A stretch of 10,862 bases of DNA from an uncultured Clostridia bacterium (GCA_946623765.1 CAMORL010000049.1:1-10862); one strand, 5' to 3'; counted from the first letter of the stretch, positions 1-7,948 are shown. Numbers and translations: made by a program. The notes: generated by a model from the sequence alone, not told the origin.

Positions 1-408
1 GCGCTCAACCTGGAATATACGCTGCCGGGCGTCTCGCAGAGCGTCGTCATCACGCGGATGGCGGGCAGAACGCCGGTCCCGGAACGCGAAAGCGTTCGTT
101 CGTTTGCACAGCATAAAGCGACGATGGTGCTGTTTTTGAGCACCGGACTTTTGGAAAAAACGCAGGAGGAGCTGATCGCGGGCGGCTACGATCCCGAAAC
201 GCCTGCCGCGATCGTCTATAAGGCAAGCTGGCCGGACGAAAAGGCGGTGCTTTGCACGGTCTCCTCGCTTGCCGACTGCGCAAAACAGAACGGAATCAAA
301 AAGACCGCGCTGATTATCGTGGGCGACACGGTCAGAAACAGCGGCTATGCGCGCTCGGAGCTTTATCATCCGTCCTTTGCGACGGAGTTCCGTCCGGCAA
401 AGGAATAG
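1..408 (+). CDS. cbiF: Cobalt-precorrin-4 C11-methyltransferase (CbiF/CobM), C-terminal part
   Basis: This is the 3' end of a gene that starts upstream of the window. Frame 1 is open from base 1 to a TAG at 406-408, giving about 135 residues, roughly the C-terminal half of a family usually near 250. The SAM-dependent enzyme methylates C11 of cobalt-precorrin-4 in the cytoplasm during anaerobic corrin synthesis. The translation has the family block TLPGVSQSVVITRM, then GRTPVPE, a stretch like KATMVLFLST, and the late GGYDPETPAAIVYKASWPDE and ALIIVGDTV segments typical of the tetrapyrrole methylase fold. An apparent ATG at 58 is internal to the conserved block and is not the start. The stop lies 4 nt before the cbiG start, so the genes are co-transcribed. 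The family call is firm; the exact substrate follows from the neighbouring Cbi-type genes. Confidence 0.93.
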   Translation, partial: ALNLEYTLPGVSQSVVITRMAGRTPVPERESVRSFAQHKATMVLFLSTGLLEKTQEELIAGGYDPETPAAIVYKASWPDEKAVLCTVSSLADCAKQNGIKKTALIIVGDTVRNSGYARSELYHPSFATEFRPAKE

Positions 409-412
409 AGCG

Positions 413-1441
413 ATGACGGTCCGGATCATTTCCTATACCGCGCGCGGCGAAGAGACCGCAAGACGGGTGAAGAACGCGCTGGAACGCGCGGGGCACGACT
501 GCCGCAGCTTTGCGTCCGAAAAGTTCCGAAAGCCCGGCGACGAGCTTTTGACAGTCTCTGCCGTCGAATGGGCAAAGGAAGGCTTTCAGACTGCCGATGC
601 GCTGGTTTTCGTCTGCGCGGCGGGCATTGCGGTGCGCGCGATCGCGCCGTGGGTGAAGAGCAAAACGACCGACCCCGCGGTGCTGGTGCTCGACGAACGG
701 GGGATCTTCGCGATTCCGCTGCTGTCCGGGCACATCGGCGGCGCAAACGCGCTTGCAAAAACGGTTTCCGACGCGATCGGCGCAACGCCGGTCGTCACGA
801 CGGCGACGGATCTTTCCGGACTGTTTGCGGTCGACGTGTTTGCAACGAAAAACCGTCTGACGATCACGGACATGACCCTTGCAAAGGAAATCTCCGCAGC
901 GCTTCTTGCAGGCGAACCGGTGGGCTTTTCGTCCGATCTTCCCGTGTCCGGCAGGCTTCCGGACGGGTTGACGCTCGGCGACGCCCCGATCGGCGTCTGC
1001 ATCTCGCGGGAAGCGAAACAGCCGTATCCGAAAACGCTCCGGCTGATTCCGAAACGCTTTGCCGTCGGCGTCGGCTGCAGAAAAGGCAAGGACGCGGAAT
1101 CGATCGACACGTTCATACGCGCTGCGCTCGATCACGCAGGCGTTTCGATCGACGAGGTGCTGTGCCTTGCGAGCATTGATCTCAAAAAAGACGAGCCGGG
1201 GCTGATCGCGTTTGCCGAATCGAACCGGCTGCCGTTTGCCGTCTGGACGGCAGAGGAGCTGAACGCGCTTTCCGGTGACTTTTCCGGCTCGGCGTTCGTG
1301 AAGGAAACGACCGGAACGGATTGTGTTTCGGAACGCGCGGCGGTGAAAGCGTGCGGCGGGGAACTGACCGTCAGAAAGATCGCGAAGGACGGCATGACCT
1401 TCGCATTGGCAGAAAGCAAGGAGGGGATCTCGTTTGAATAA
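413..1441 (+). CDS. cbiG: Cobalt-precorrin-5A hydrolase (CbiG)
   Basis: Predicted 342-residue enzyme that opens the delta-lactone of cobalt-precorrin-5A and releases the C20-derived fragment as acetaldehyde, a step specific to the anaerobic B12 route. The N-terminal domain starts MTVRIISYTARGEE. The central signature follows: CAAGIAVRAIAP at about residues 68-79, then TTDPAVLVLDE and LLSGHIGGANALA at about 103-115. The C-terminal CbiG domain begins near residue 217 (AVGVGCRKG) and runs through a TDCVSERAA stretch to the end. All parts are present, so this is full length. The reading frame is open back to an ATG at 347, but that would overlap cbiF by 62 nt and add residues unlike the family. 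The ATG at 413 has an AAGGA at about 400-404 and sits 4 nt after the cbiF stop. The TAA stop overlaps the cbiH start by 8 nt. Confidence 0.95.
   Translation: MTVRIISYTARGEETARRVKNALERAGHDCRSFASEKFRKPGDELLTVSAVEWAKEGFQTADALVFVCAAGIAVRAIAPWVKSKTTDPAVLVLDERGIFAIPLLSGHIGGANALAKTVSDAIGATPVVTTATDLSGLFAVDVFATKNRLTITDMTLAKEISAALLAGEPVGFSSDLPVSGRLPDGLTLGDAPIGVCISREAKQPYPKTLRLIPKRFAVGVGCRKGKDAESIDTFIRAALDHAGVSIDEVLCLASIDLKKDEPGLIAFAESNRLPFAVWTAEELNALSGDFSGSAFVKETTGTDCVSERAAVKACGGELTVRKIAKDGMTFALAESKEGISFE
1418..1426 (+). promoter_or_regulatory. Ribosome binding site fixing a TTG start for cbiH
   Basis: AAGGAGGGG lies inside the last codons of cbiG, 7 nt before the TTG at 1434. No ATG or GTG in the right frame begins the conserved NKLYAVGLGPGG segment, so this strong site is the main support for a TTG initiation codon. 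Confidence 0.8.
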
Positions 1442-2165
1442 GCTGTATGCGGTGGGACTCGGTCCCGGCGGTGCGGACGGCATGACGATCCGCGCAAAAC
1501 ATGTGCTGGAACACTGCGATGTGATCGTGGGTTATACGGTCTATATCGATCTTGTGCGGGAAGCGTTTCCGGACAAGACGTATCTTTCGACGCCGATGCG
1601 CAAGGAGGTCGACCGCGTGCGCCTTGCGCTTGAAACGGCGTCGTCGGGGAAAACGGTCGCCATGATCTGCAGCGGCGACGCGGGCGTATACGGCATGAGC
1701 GGGCTTTGCGAAGAACTCCTTTCCGAATACCCGGACGTGGAGCTTGAAACGGTTCCCGGCGTGTCCGCGGTCCTGTCCGGCGCGGCAATCCTGGGCGCGC
1801 CGCTGATGCACGATTTTGCGGTGATCTCGCTTTCCGATCTCTTGACCCCGTGGGAAAAGATCGAAAAGCGCCTTCTTGCTGCCGCCGAAGCGGATTTTGT
1901 GATCTGTCTCTACAATCCGTCGAGCCATAAGCGCCGCGATTATCTTGCCCGCGCGTGCGAACTGGTTCTGCGGTTTGCGTCGCCGAAGACCGTCTGCGGG
2001 ATTGCAAGGAACATCGGCAGAGAGGGCGAAGAAACGAAGGTGCTGACGCTTGAAGAACTCAAAACAACCGAGGTCGATATGTTTTCGACCGTGTTCATCG
2101 GCAATTCTCAAACGAAGATTGTGAACGGCAAAATGGTAACGCCGAGAGGATACCTGTATGAATAG
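1434..2165 (+). CDS. cbiH: Cobalt-precorrin-3 C17-methyltransferase (CbiH/CobJ)
   Basis: A 243-residue SAM-dependent tetrapyrrole methylase that methylates C17 and contracts the macrocycle, the step that makes the corrin ring. Visible motifs are GLGPGG at residues 8-13, SGDAGVYGMSG from residue 80 (SAM/substrate loop), VPGVSAVLSGAA, SLSDLLTPWE, the family-typical LYNPSSHKRRDYL around residue 160, and GIARNIGREGEE near the C-terminus. The length fits the stand-alone form, without the C-terminal iron-sulfur extension seen in some CbiH proteins. Initiation is at TTG, supported by the RBS 7 nt upstream. The start overlaps the cbiG stop as TTGAATAA and its own stop overlaps the next start as ATGAATAG, so translation is probably coupled along the operon. 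The call is secure. Confidence 0.95.
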   Translation: MNKLYAVGLGPGGADGMTIRAKHVLEHCDVIVGYTVYIDLVREAFPDKTYLSTPMRKEVDRVRLALETASSGKTVAMICSGDAGVYGMSGLCEELLSEYPDVELETVPGVSAVLSGAAILGAPLMHDFAVISLSDLLTPWEKIEKRLLAAAEADFVICLYNPSSHKRRDYLARACELVLRFASPKTVCGIARNIGREGEETKVLTLEELKTTEVDMFSTVFIGNSQTKIVNGKMVTPRGYLYE

Positions 2166-4122
2166 CATTCTTTTGTTCGCGGGCACGACCGAGGGACGCG
2201 AAATCGCGGAAGCGCTGACCGGCGCGCCGGTAACGGTGACCGTCAGCGTCGCGACGGAGTACGGCGAAACGCTGATCGCCCCCGCCGGGAACGTGCATGT
2301 GCTGCACGGACGCAAAAATGCGGAGCAGATCGAAGCGCTGCTCAAAGAGACCGGGGCGGAGCTTCTGATAGACGCCACGCATCCGTATGCGGTCGAGGTC
2401 ACCGAAACGCTGAAAGCCGTTTCCGAAAGGACGGAAACGGAATATCTTCGCGTGGTGCGCGGTTCGCAGGACGCGGAGGACTGCATATACGCTGCGGATA
2501 CTTCGGAGGCGGTGACCTATCTCAACGGAACGCAGGGCAACGTCCTTCTGACCGTCGGCAGCAAGGAGCTTGCCCGCTATACGGAAGTCAAAGATTTTGA
2601 AACGCGGCTTTTCGCGCGCATCCTTCCGGTGAAGGAATCGGCAGACGCGGCGTTTGCGCTCGGGTTTACGGGAAAACACCTCATCTGCATGCAGGGACCG
2701 TTTTCCGAAGCGCTGAACGAGGCGATGCTGCGCGCCGTCGATGCGAAATATCTGGTCACCAAGGACACCGGCGCAGCCGGGGGCTTTGCGGAAAAGATCC
2801 GTGCGGCAAGGGCTTCGGGCGTTACGCCGATCGTCATCCGCCGTCCTGAGGAGGAGGGAATCACCGAGGCGGACTGCCTGCGTCTCCTTTCAAAGCGGTA
2901 CGGAATCCGGACGAAAAAACAGGTCACGGTTCTCGGCGTCGGCACGGGCAGCGACGGCATGCTGACCGAAGCGGCAAAAACGGCGATCCGCAGCGCGGAT
3001 CTTCTGATCGGCGCGAAGCGTGTGACCGATGCGCTGAAAGCATACGGAAAGCCGGTCCGCAACGCGATCGCCTCCGCCGAGATCGAGCGCGTCATCCGGG
3101 ACGGCACGGAAAAGCGCATCGTCGTCGCCATGTCCGGCGACACAGGCTTTTTCAGCGGCACGAAAACGCTTCTGGAACGGATCGGCGATCTTTCGCCCGA
3201 GGTTCTTCCCGGCATTTCGTCGATCGTGTACCTTGCGGCAAAATGCCGAACGCCGTGGGACGACGCCGCGCTCGCCTCTGCGCACGGAAGAGACGCGAAC
3301 ACGGTCGCGCTTGTGAAGCGCAATCCGAAGCTGTTTCTTCTGACCGGCGGAAAAACCGGTGTGTCCGCAATTCTGAAAGAGCTTGCGGAATACGGGCTCG
3401 GGGACGTTCGGGCAACCGTCGGCGAAAACCTGTCCTATGCAGACGAACGCATCACGACCGGCACCGCGGCGGAGCTTTCGGAACGGACGTTCGATCCGCT
3501 TTCGGTGCTGCTCGTTGAGAATCCGAAGGCGGAACCCGCCGCTGTACGCGGCAGACGCGACGAAGATTTCCTGCGCACCGAAGTACCGATGACGAAGTCG
3601 GAGGTGCGTGCGGTGACGCTTTCCAAACTGAACCTGAATAACGACGCGGTCTGCTGGGACGTCGGCGCGGGCACGGGCTCGGTGTCGATCGAAATGGCGG
3701 AAGCGGCGGAAAAGGGCACGGTCTATGCGATCGAGAAAAAAGCGGATGCGTGCGAGCTGATCGAACGGAACAAGCGGCATCTCGGCGTGTCGAACGTGAC
3801 GGTGATCGAGGGAACCGCGCCGCAGGCGCTTTCGGACCTTCCCGCGCCTACGCACGTATTCATCGGCGGCAGCGGCGGAAATCTCAGGGAGATCATGGAA
3901 ACCGCGCTGAAAAAGAACCCGCGCGTGCGGATCGTCGTCAACACCGTGACGGCGGAGACCTTTGCGGAGACGGTCACGGCGCTGAAGACGCTTCCGGTCG
4001 GGGATGCGGAGATCGTCGAACTTGCCGTTTCGCGCGGAAGAAAGATCGGAAGCTATCACCTGATGACCGCGCAGAATCCGGTTTATATTATTTCGTGCGA
4101 GGGGGTCGGGACCGATGCGTAG
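2158..4122 (+). CDS. cbiJ-cbiET: Three-domain fusion: cobalt-precorrin-6A reductase (CbiJ) + C5-methyltransferase (CbiE) + decarboxylating C15-methyltransferase (CbiT)
   Basis: One 654-residue reading frame carries three successive pathway enzymes. Residues 1 to about 250 are CbiJ/CobK, the NAD(P)H-dependent reductase: FAGTTEGREIA at 7-17, IDATHPYAVEV at 71-81, GSKEL, and KDTGAAGG at 202-209. Residues about 256-455 are CbiE: TVLGVGTGSDG at the start, SGDTGFF at 326-332, LPGISSI at 350-356, then a PWDDAALASAHGR stretch. Residues about 475-654 are CbiT: MTKSEVRA from 478, the SAM-binding DVGAGTGSVSIEMA from 501, and FIGGSGGNLREI. CbiE-CbiT fusions (CobL-like) are common; CbiJ joined in front is rarer in my recollection. 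Each domain looks complete and no frameshift is seen. A GAGAGGA lies 7 nt before the ATG. The gene overlaps both cbiH and cbiA by 8 nt. Confidence 0.94.
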   Translation: MNSILLFAGTTEGREIAEALTGAPVTVTVSVATEYGETLIAPAGNVHVLHGRKNAEQIEALLKETGAELLIDATHPYAVEVTETLKAVSERTETEYLRVVRGSQDAEDCIYAADTSEAVTYLNGTQGNVLLTVGSKELARYTEVKDFETRLFARILPVKESADAAFALGFTGKHLICMQGPFSEALNEAMLRAVDAKYLVTKDTGAAGGFAEKIRAARASGVTPIVIRRPEEEGITEADCLRLLSKRYGIRTKKQVTVLGVGTGSDGMLTEAAKTAIRSADLLIGAKRVTDALKAYGKPVRNAIASAEIERVIRDGTEKRIVVAMSGDTGFFSGTKTLLERIGDLSPEVLPGISSIVYLAAKCRTPWDDAALASAHGRDANTVALVKRNPKLFLLTGGKTGVSAILKELAEYGLGDVRATVGENLSYADERITTGTAAELSERTFDPLSVLLVENPKAEPAAVRGRRDEDFLRTEVPMTKSEVRAVTLSKLNLNNDAVCWDVGAGTGSVSIEMAEAAEKGTVYAIEKKADACELIERNKRHLGVSNVTVIEGTAPQALSDLPAPTHVFIGGSGGNLREIMETALKKNPRVRIVVNTVTAETFAETVTALKTLPVGDAEIVELAVSRGRKIGSYHLMTAQNPVYIISCEGVGTDA

Positions 4123-5464
4123 CCCGCGGATTCTGTTTGCGGCGCCGTCCTCCGGCAGCGGCAAAACCACGGTGGTGTGCGGCGTTTTGCGCGCGCTCAA
4201 AAACCGCGGCAGAACGGTTTCGGCATTCAAATGCGGTCCGGATTACATCGACCCGCTGTTTCACGAACGCGTGGTCGGCGTGCAGTCCGGTACGCTCGAC
4301 CTGTTCTTTTCCGATGAAACACAGCTGACACGGCTGTTTTTGCAGAATGTGAACGGCGCGGACTGCGCCGTGGTCGAAGGCGTGATGGGGTATTACGACG
4401 GGCTTTCCGCCGCGAGCGATGAAGCGAGCACCTATGCGGTGGCAAAAGCGCTCCGATCGCCGGTTGTGCTGATCGTCGACAGCCGCGGGCAAAGCCTTTC
4501 CGCACTTGCGACGCTCAAGGGGTTTCTTGCGTTTCACGCGGACAGCGGGATCAAAGGCGTGATCTTCAACCGCATGAGCGAGCAGGTCTTTACGGCGCTG
4601 AAGCCGGAGGTTGAAAAGCTCGGGGTCGTGCCGGTGGGTTTCGTTCCGAAGTCCGACGCGCTGATGATCGAAAGCAGGCATCTGGGTCTGGTTACACCGG
4701 ACGGGGTAAAGCATCTTTCCGAAAAACTGGACGCGCTCGCTGCGCTGCTCGAAACCACGCTCGACTTCGACGCGCTGGACGCGCTGATGCAATCCGCGCC
4801 GGAGCTTGCCGCTTCGGAAGCGCCGTCCGTGCCGGATATGCCGAAAACGACGATCGCCGTTGCGAAGGACGAGGCGTTCTGCTTCCTCTATCGCGACAAT
4901 CTTGCGCTGCTCGAACGGTACGGCGCGACGCTGAAGTTCTTTTCGCCGCTCTCGCAGGAATGCCTTCCCGCGGGGACGCAGGGGCTTTACCTTCCGGGCG
5001 GGTATCCGGAACTGTACGCAAAGCGGCTTTCCGAAAACACGGCGATGCGGACGGCGATCAAAGACGCGATCGGACGCGGCGTACCGTGTATGGCGGAATG
5101 CGGCGGGTTTCTGTACCTTCACGAAACGCTCTCCGACATGGACGGCAACGCGTTTCCGATGTGCGGCGTGATCAAAGCGGACGCATACCGTACGCAAAAG
5201 CTCAATCGATTCGGCTATATCACGCTTTCCGCAAAGGCGGATTCGGCGTTTTTCCACGCGGGTGAATCGATCCGGGCGCATGAGTTTCACTATTTCGAAA
5301 GTACGGACAACGGTGCGGCGTTTGCCGCCGTAAAGCCGAACGGACGCGCATGGACCTGCATCCACGCGGAAGGAAACCTGACGGCGGGATTTCCGCATCT
5401 CTTCTTTGAATCGAACCCGAAGCCGGTCGAACGCTTTTTGCGGCTCGCGGCAAAGGAGGTATAA
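4115..5464 (+). CDS. cbiA: Cobyrinate a,c-diamide synthase (CbiA)
   Basis: A 449-residue, ATP- and glutamine-dependent amidotransferase that amidates the a and c carboxylates of (cobalt-)cobyrinate. The N-terminal dethiobiotin-synthetase-like domain begins RILFAAPSSGSGKTTV, with the P-loop at about residues 10-19, followed by AFKCGPDYIDP and an EGVMGYYDG segment. The C-terminal class I glutamine amidotransferase domain has LYLPGGYPE, then AECGGFLYL with the nucleophile Cys329, and a terminal HAEGNLTAGFPHLFF carrying the family His. Length and all motifs fit the family. The ATG overlaps the stop of the preceding fusion gene as ATGCGTAG, with a purine-rich GAGGGGG about 9 nt upstream. The TAA is directly followed by the ATG of cbiP. 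CbiA rather than CobB is chosen because the surrounding genes are of the anaerobic type. Confidence 0.95.
   Translation: MRSPRILFAAPSSGSGKTTVVCGVLRALKNRGRTVSAFKCGPDYIDPLFHERVVGVQSGTLDLFFSDETQLTRLFLQNVNGADCAVVEGVMGYYDGLSAASDEASTYAVAKALRSPVVLIVDSRGQSLSALATLKGFLAFHADSGIKGVIFNRMSEQVFTALKPEVEKLGVVPVGFVPKSDALMIESRHLGLVTPDGVKHLSEKLDALAALLETTLDFDALDALMQSAPELAASEAPSVPDMPKTTIAVAKDEAFCFLYRDNLALLERYGATLKFFSPLSQECLPAGTQGLYLPGGYPELYAKRLSENTAMRTAIKDAIGRGVPCMAECGGFLYLHETLSDMDGNAFPMCGVIKADAYRTQKLNRFGYITLSAKADSAFFHAGESIRAHEFHYFESTDNGAAFAAVKPNGRAWTCIHAEGNLTAGFPHLFFESNPKPVERFLRLAAKEV
5452..5460 (+). promoter_or_regulatory. Strong ribosome binding site for cbiP
   Basis: AAAGGAGGT lies in the last sense codons of cbiA, ending 4 nt before the cbiP ATG at 5465. 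It is the closest match in the B12 operon to a full anti-16S consensus, and sits at the only junction where genes abut without overlap. Confidence 0.7.
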
Positions 5465-6964
5465 ATGGCAAATGCGATCATGATCCAGGGCACAATGTCC
5501 AATGCGGGCAAAAGCCTCATTGCGGCGGGACTCTGCCGTGTGTTCAAACAGGACGGATACCGCACGGCGCCGTTCAAGGCGCAGAACATGGCGCTGAACT
5601 CGTTCATCACCAGGGAGGGACTGGAAATGGGACGCGCGCAGGTCGTGCAGGCGGAGGCGGCGGGCGTCGAGCCGTCCGTGCTGATGAACCCGATTCTCCT
5701 AAAGCCCACAAGCGATATGGGCTCGCAGGTCATCGTAAACGGCGAGGTGCGGGCGCAGCTTTCCGCGCGGGAATATTTCAGAATCAAGAAAACGCTGCTT
5801 CCGGAGGTCATGAAGGCATACGGCACGCTGTCTAAGCAAAACGACGTGATCGTGATCGAAGGCGCGGGCAGCCCCGCGGAGATCAATCTCAAGGATGCGG
5901 ACGTGTTCGTGAACATGGGTATGGCAAAGGCGGCGTCTTCACCGGTGCTGCTTGTCGGCGACATCGACCGCGGCGGCGTGTTCGCGCAGCTTTACGGCAC
6001 GATTGCGCTGCTGGATCCCGACGAACGCGCGCTTGTCAAAGGGCTCGTCGTCAACAAATTCCGCGGCGACGAATCGATTCTGACGCCGGGACTCAGACAG
6101 CTTGAAGATCTGACCGGCATTCCGGTCGTCGGCGTCGTGCCGTATGTGCATCTGGACATCGACGACGAGGACAGCCTTTCCGAACGGCTCGAAAACAAGC
6201 CTGCCGCGCTCGTCGATATTGCGGTGATGCGGCTGCCGCGCATCTCGAACTTCACGGATTTCCGTACACTGGAAGGCATCGACGGCGTTTCCGTGCGGTA
6301 TGTTTCGTCTGTGCGCGAATTCGGCGAGCCGGATATGGTCATCCTGCCCGGTACGAAGAACACGATGGCGGATCTGCTGTGGCTCAGACAAAGCGGACTC
6401 GAAGCGAAGATCCTGCGTTTTGCCGATGCGGGCGGCGCGGTGTTCGGTATCTGCGGCGGGTTTCAGATGCTCGGGAAAACGCTTTCCGATCCGCTCGGCG
6501 CAGAGCAAGGCGGAACCTTGCGCGGCATGGGATTGCTTCCGGTCGAAACGACGTTTGCCGGACAGAAGACGCGGACGCGCGTTTTTGGCGCGTTCCATAC
6601 GCTTTCCGGCGCGTTTTCCGTGCTTTCGGGACTGCCGTTTGAGGGCTACGAGATCCACATGGGCGTGACCGAAAGCGACGCGCCGGTCGTTTCGATCACC
6701 GACGAGGTCACGGGCACGCAAAAGACCGACGGCGCGATCTCCGGGAATGTCTGCGGAAGCTATGTGCACGGGATCCTGGACGGCGATGCGGTGGCAGGAG
6801 CGATCGTGCGGATGCTTGCGGAGAAGAAAGGCGTCGATCCGACGCTTCTGGGACGCGTGTCGGGTGAAGCGCACAAGCAGCGGCAGTACGACCTGCTTGC
6901 CGAAACGATCCGAAACCACATGGATATGAACGCGGTTTACCGCATATTGAGGGAGGGCGTATGA
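5465..6964 (+). CDS. cbiP: Cobyric acid synthase (CbiP/CobQ)
   Basis: A 499-residue glutamine-dependent amidotransferase that amidates the b, d, e and g side chains of adenosylcobyrinate a,c-diamide to give adenosylcobyrate. The N-terminal domain starts with IMIQGTMSNAGKS (P-loop-like), FKAQNMALNSF and MNPILLKPTSD, then EGAGSPAEINL and GDIDRGGVFAQ, all diagnostic of CobQ. The C-terminal amidotransferase domain shows LPGTKNTMADL, FGICGGFQMLG with nucleophile Cys330, and SYVHGI with His435. Length is normal. The gene follows the cbiA stop without a gap and has a very good RBS. Its TGA overlaps the cbiC start as ATGA. The enzyme needs an adenosylated substrate in most organisms studied, yet no adenosyltransferase gene is in the window. 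Confidence 0.96.
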   Translation: MANAIMIQGTMSNAGKSLIAAGLCRVFKQDGYRTAPFKAQNMALNSFITREGLEMGRAQVVQAEAAGVEPSVLMNPILLKPTSDMGSQVIVNGEVRAQLSAREYFRIKKTLLPEVMKAYGTLSKQNDVIVIEGAGSPAEINLKDADVFVNMGMAKAASSPVLLVGDIDRGGVFAQLYGTIALLDPDERALVKGLVVNKFRGDESILTPGLRQLEDLTGIPVVGVVPYVHLDIDDEDSLSERLENKPAALVDIAVMRLPRISNFTDFRTLEGIDGVSVRYVSSVREFGEPDMVILPGTKNTMADLLWLRQSGLEAKILRFADAGGAVFGICGGFQMLGKTLSDPLGAEQGGTLRGMGLLPVETTFAGQKTRTRVFGAFHTLSGAFSVLSGLPFEGYEIHMGVTESDAPVVSITDEVTGTQKTDGAISGNVCGSYVHGILDGDAVAGAIVRMLAEKKGVDPTLLGRVSGEAHKQRQYDLLAETIRNHMDMNAVYRILREGV

Positions 6965-7605
6965 CGGAGATTCAAAAGATCGCGCCGATGGAGATCGAGC
7001 GCGAGAGCTTTCGCATCATCACGGAGGAACTCGGCGACCGGAAGCTCGATCCGGAACAGGCGCCGATTGTGAAGCGCGTGATCCACACGACGGCGGATTT
7101 CGACTATGCCGACAATCTGTATTTTTCCGAAAACGCAGTACGGCTTGCCAAGGATGCGCTGAAGGACGGCGCGACGGTCGTCACCGATACGCAGATGGCG
7201 CTTGCGGGGATCAACAAGCGGACGCTTGAAAAGCTCGGCTGTCGGGCGGTTTGCTTTATGTCGGACGAAGACGTCGCAATGGCGGCGAAGGAACAGGGCG
7301 TGACCCGCGCGCGCGTCAGCATGGACAAGGCGGCGCGGCTCGGCGGGAACGTGATCTTTGCGATCGGCAATGCGCCGACTGCGCTGATCCGGCTTCGCGA
7401 GCTGATCGACGAAGGATACCGTCCGAAGCTCGTTATCGGCGTGCCGGTCGGATTTGTGAACGTCGTCGCGTCGAAGGAACGGATCATCGAAACGGACGTG
7501 CCCTGTATTGTCGCATGCGGGAGAAAGGGCGGAAGCAACGTAGCGGCGTGCATCGTCAACGCGCTGTTATATGAAATCGACGAAACGAGAGGAGCAGCAA
7601 AATGA
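6961..7605 (+). CDS. cbiC: Cobalt-precorrin-8 methylmutase (CbiC/CobH)
   Basis: A 214-residue enzyme that moves the methyl group from C11 to C12, converting cobalt-precorrin-8 to cobyrinate. The sequence opens IQKIAPMEIERESFRII and contains KRVIHTTADFDY; His42 there matches the catalytic His of the CobH/CbiC family. Further family segments are TVVTDTQMALAGI, FAIGNAPTALIRL, and IGVPVGFVNVVASKE followed by GRKGGSNVAAC. It is full length with no missing motif. It overlaps cbiP by 4 nt (ATGA) and overlaps the next small gene by 4 nt, again as ATGA. In pathway order it acts before CbiA and CbiP, so gene order does not follow reaction order. Confidence 0.96.
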   Translation: MTEIQKIAPMEIERESFRIITEELGDRKLDPEQAPIVKRVIHTTADFDYADNLYFSENAVRLAKDALKDGATVVTDTQMALAGINKRTLEKLGCRAVCFMSDEDVAMAAKEQGVTRARVSMDKAARLGGNVIFAIGNAPTALIRLRELIDEGYRPKLVIGVPVGFVNVVASKERIIETDVPCIVACGRKGGSNVAACIVNALLYEIDETRGAAK

Positions 7606-7862
7606 ACAGCGATTCTTTCATCAACAACACCGACTGCAGATATTTTCCGTGTCATAAGACGGAGCACCCGGAGGACTTCAACTGCCTCTTCTGCTACTGC
7701 CCGCTGTATATGCTGGGCGACAAATGCGGCGGCAATTTCACCTACATGGAAAACGGAATCAAAAACTGTACGGATTGCATGGTCCCGCATTCGCGCAACG
7801 CGGTGCAGTATATCATCAAGCGTTGGCCGGAGATCGCCGAGCGCGCAAAGAAACAGGACTGA
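7602..7862 (+). CDS. Cysteine-rich small-domain protein, probable metal binding, unknown role
   Basis: An 86-residue cytoplasmic protein without signal peptide or membrane segment. It has eight cysteines: C12, C17, C28, C31, C33, C42, C56 and C59, arranged as CRYFPCHK, a CLFCYCPLY block, CGGNF and NCTDCMVPHS. I recognise this as the cysteine-rich small domain family (Pfam PF04071 as I recall it), annotated as a probable metal-binding domain and often found beside cobalamin genes in anaerobes. The spacing suggests zinc or another metal, or an iron-sulfur cluster, but the sequence cannot decide. The ATG overlaps the cbiC stop by 4 nt and has GAGAGGAG just upstream, so it is very likely co-translated with the B12 enzymes. 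It is the last gene of the compact block. Family assignment is fairly sure; function is not known. Confidence 0.82.
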   Translation: MNSDSFINNTDCRYFPCHKTEHPEDFNCLFCYCPLYMLGDKCGGNFTYMENGIKNCTDCMVPHSRNAVQYIIKRWPEIAERAKKQD

Positions 7863-7948
7863 ACCGTGCATGCGGCTGCGCTGCCGTAAAATCAACGCAG
7901 CATGAGATTCCCTGCCGGAAGCATATCAGACTATCGGAACAGAACCAT

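Noticed and set aside
347..412. N-terminal extension of CbiG from an upstream ATG
   Set aside because: It would overlap cbiF by 62 nt, is Arg-rich and unlike the family; the ATG at 413 has an RBS and gives the normal N-terminus.
332..1483. Long minus-strand open frame of 383 codons opposite cbiG
   Set aside because: It is Arg/Pro/His-rich with no recognisable domain and lies fully opposite a well-identified gene; GC-rich codons leave few stops on the opposite strand.
2890..4230. Long minus-strand open frame of 446 codons opposite the CbiE-CbiT part
   Set aside because: Composition is that of an antisense shadow (many Arg, His, Asp), with no motif and no suitable RBS; the plus strand is clearly coding.
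4088..5398. Long minus-strand open frame of 436 codons opposite cbiA
   Set aside because: Same shadow composition; cbiA on the plus strand has all catalytic motifs.
7875..7901. Inverted repeat GCTGCG...CGCAGC in the gap before the flavodoxin gene
   Set aside because: Only 6 bp with a 15-nt loop and no T run; too weak to call a terminator or operator.
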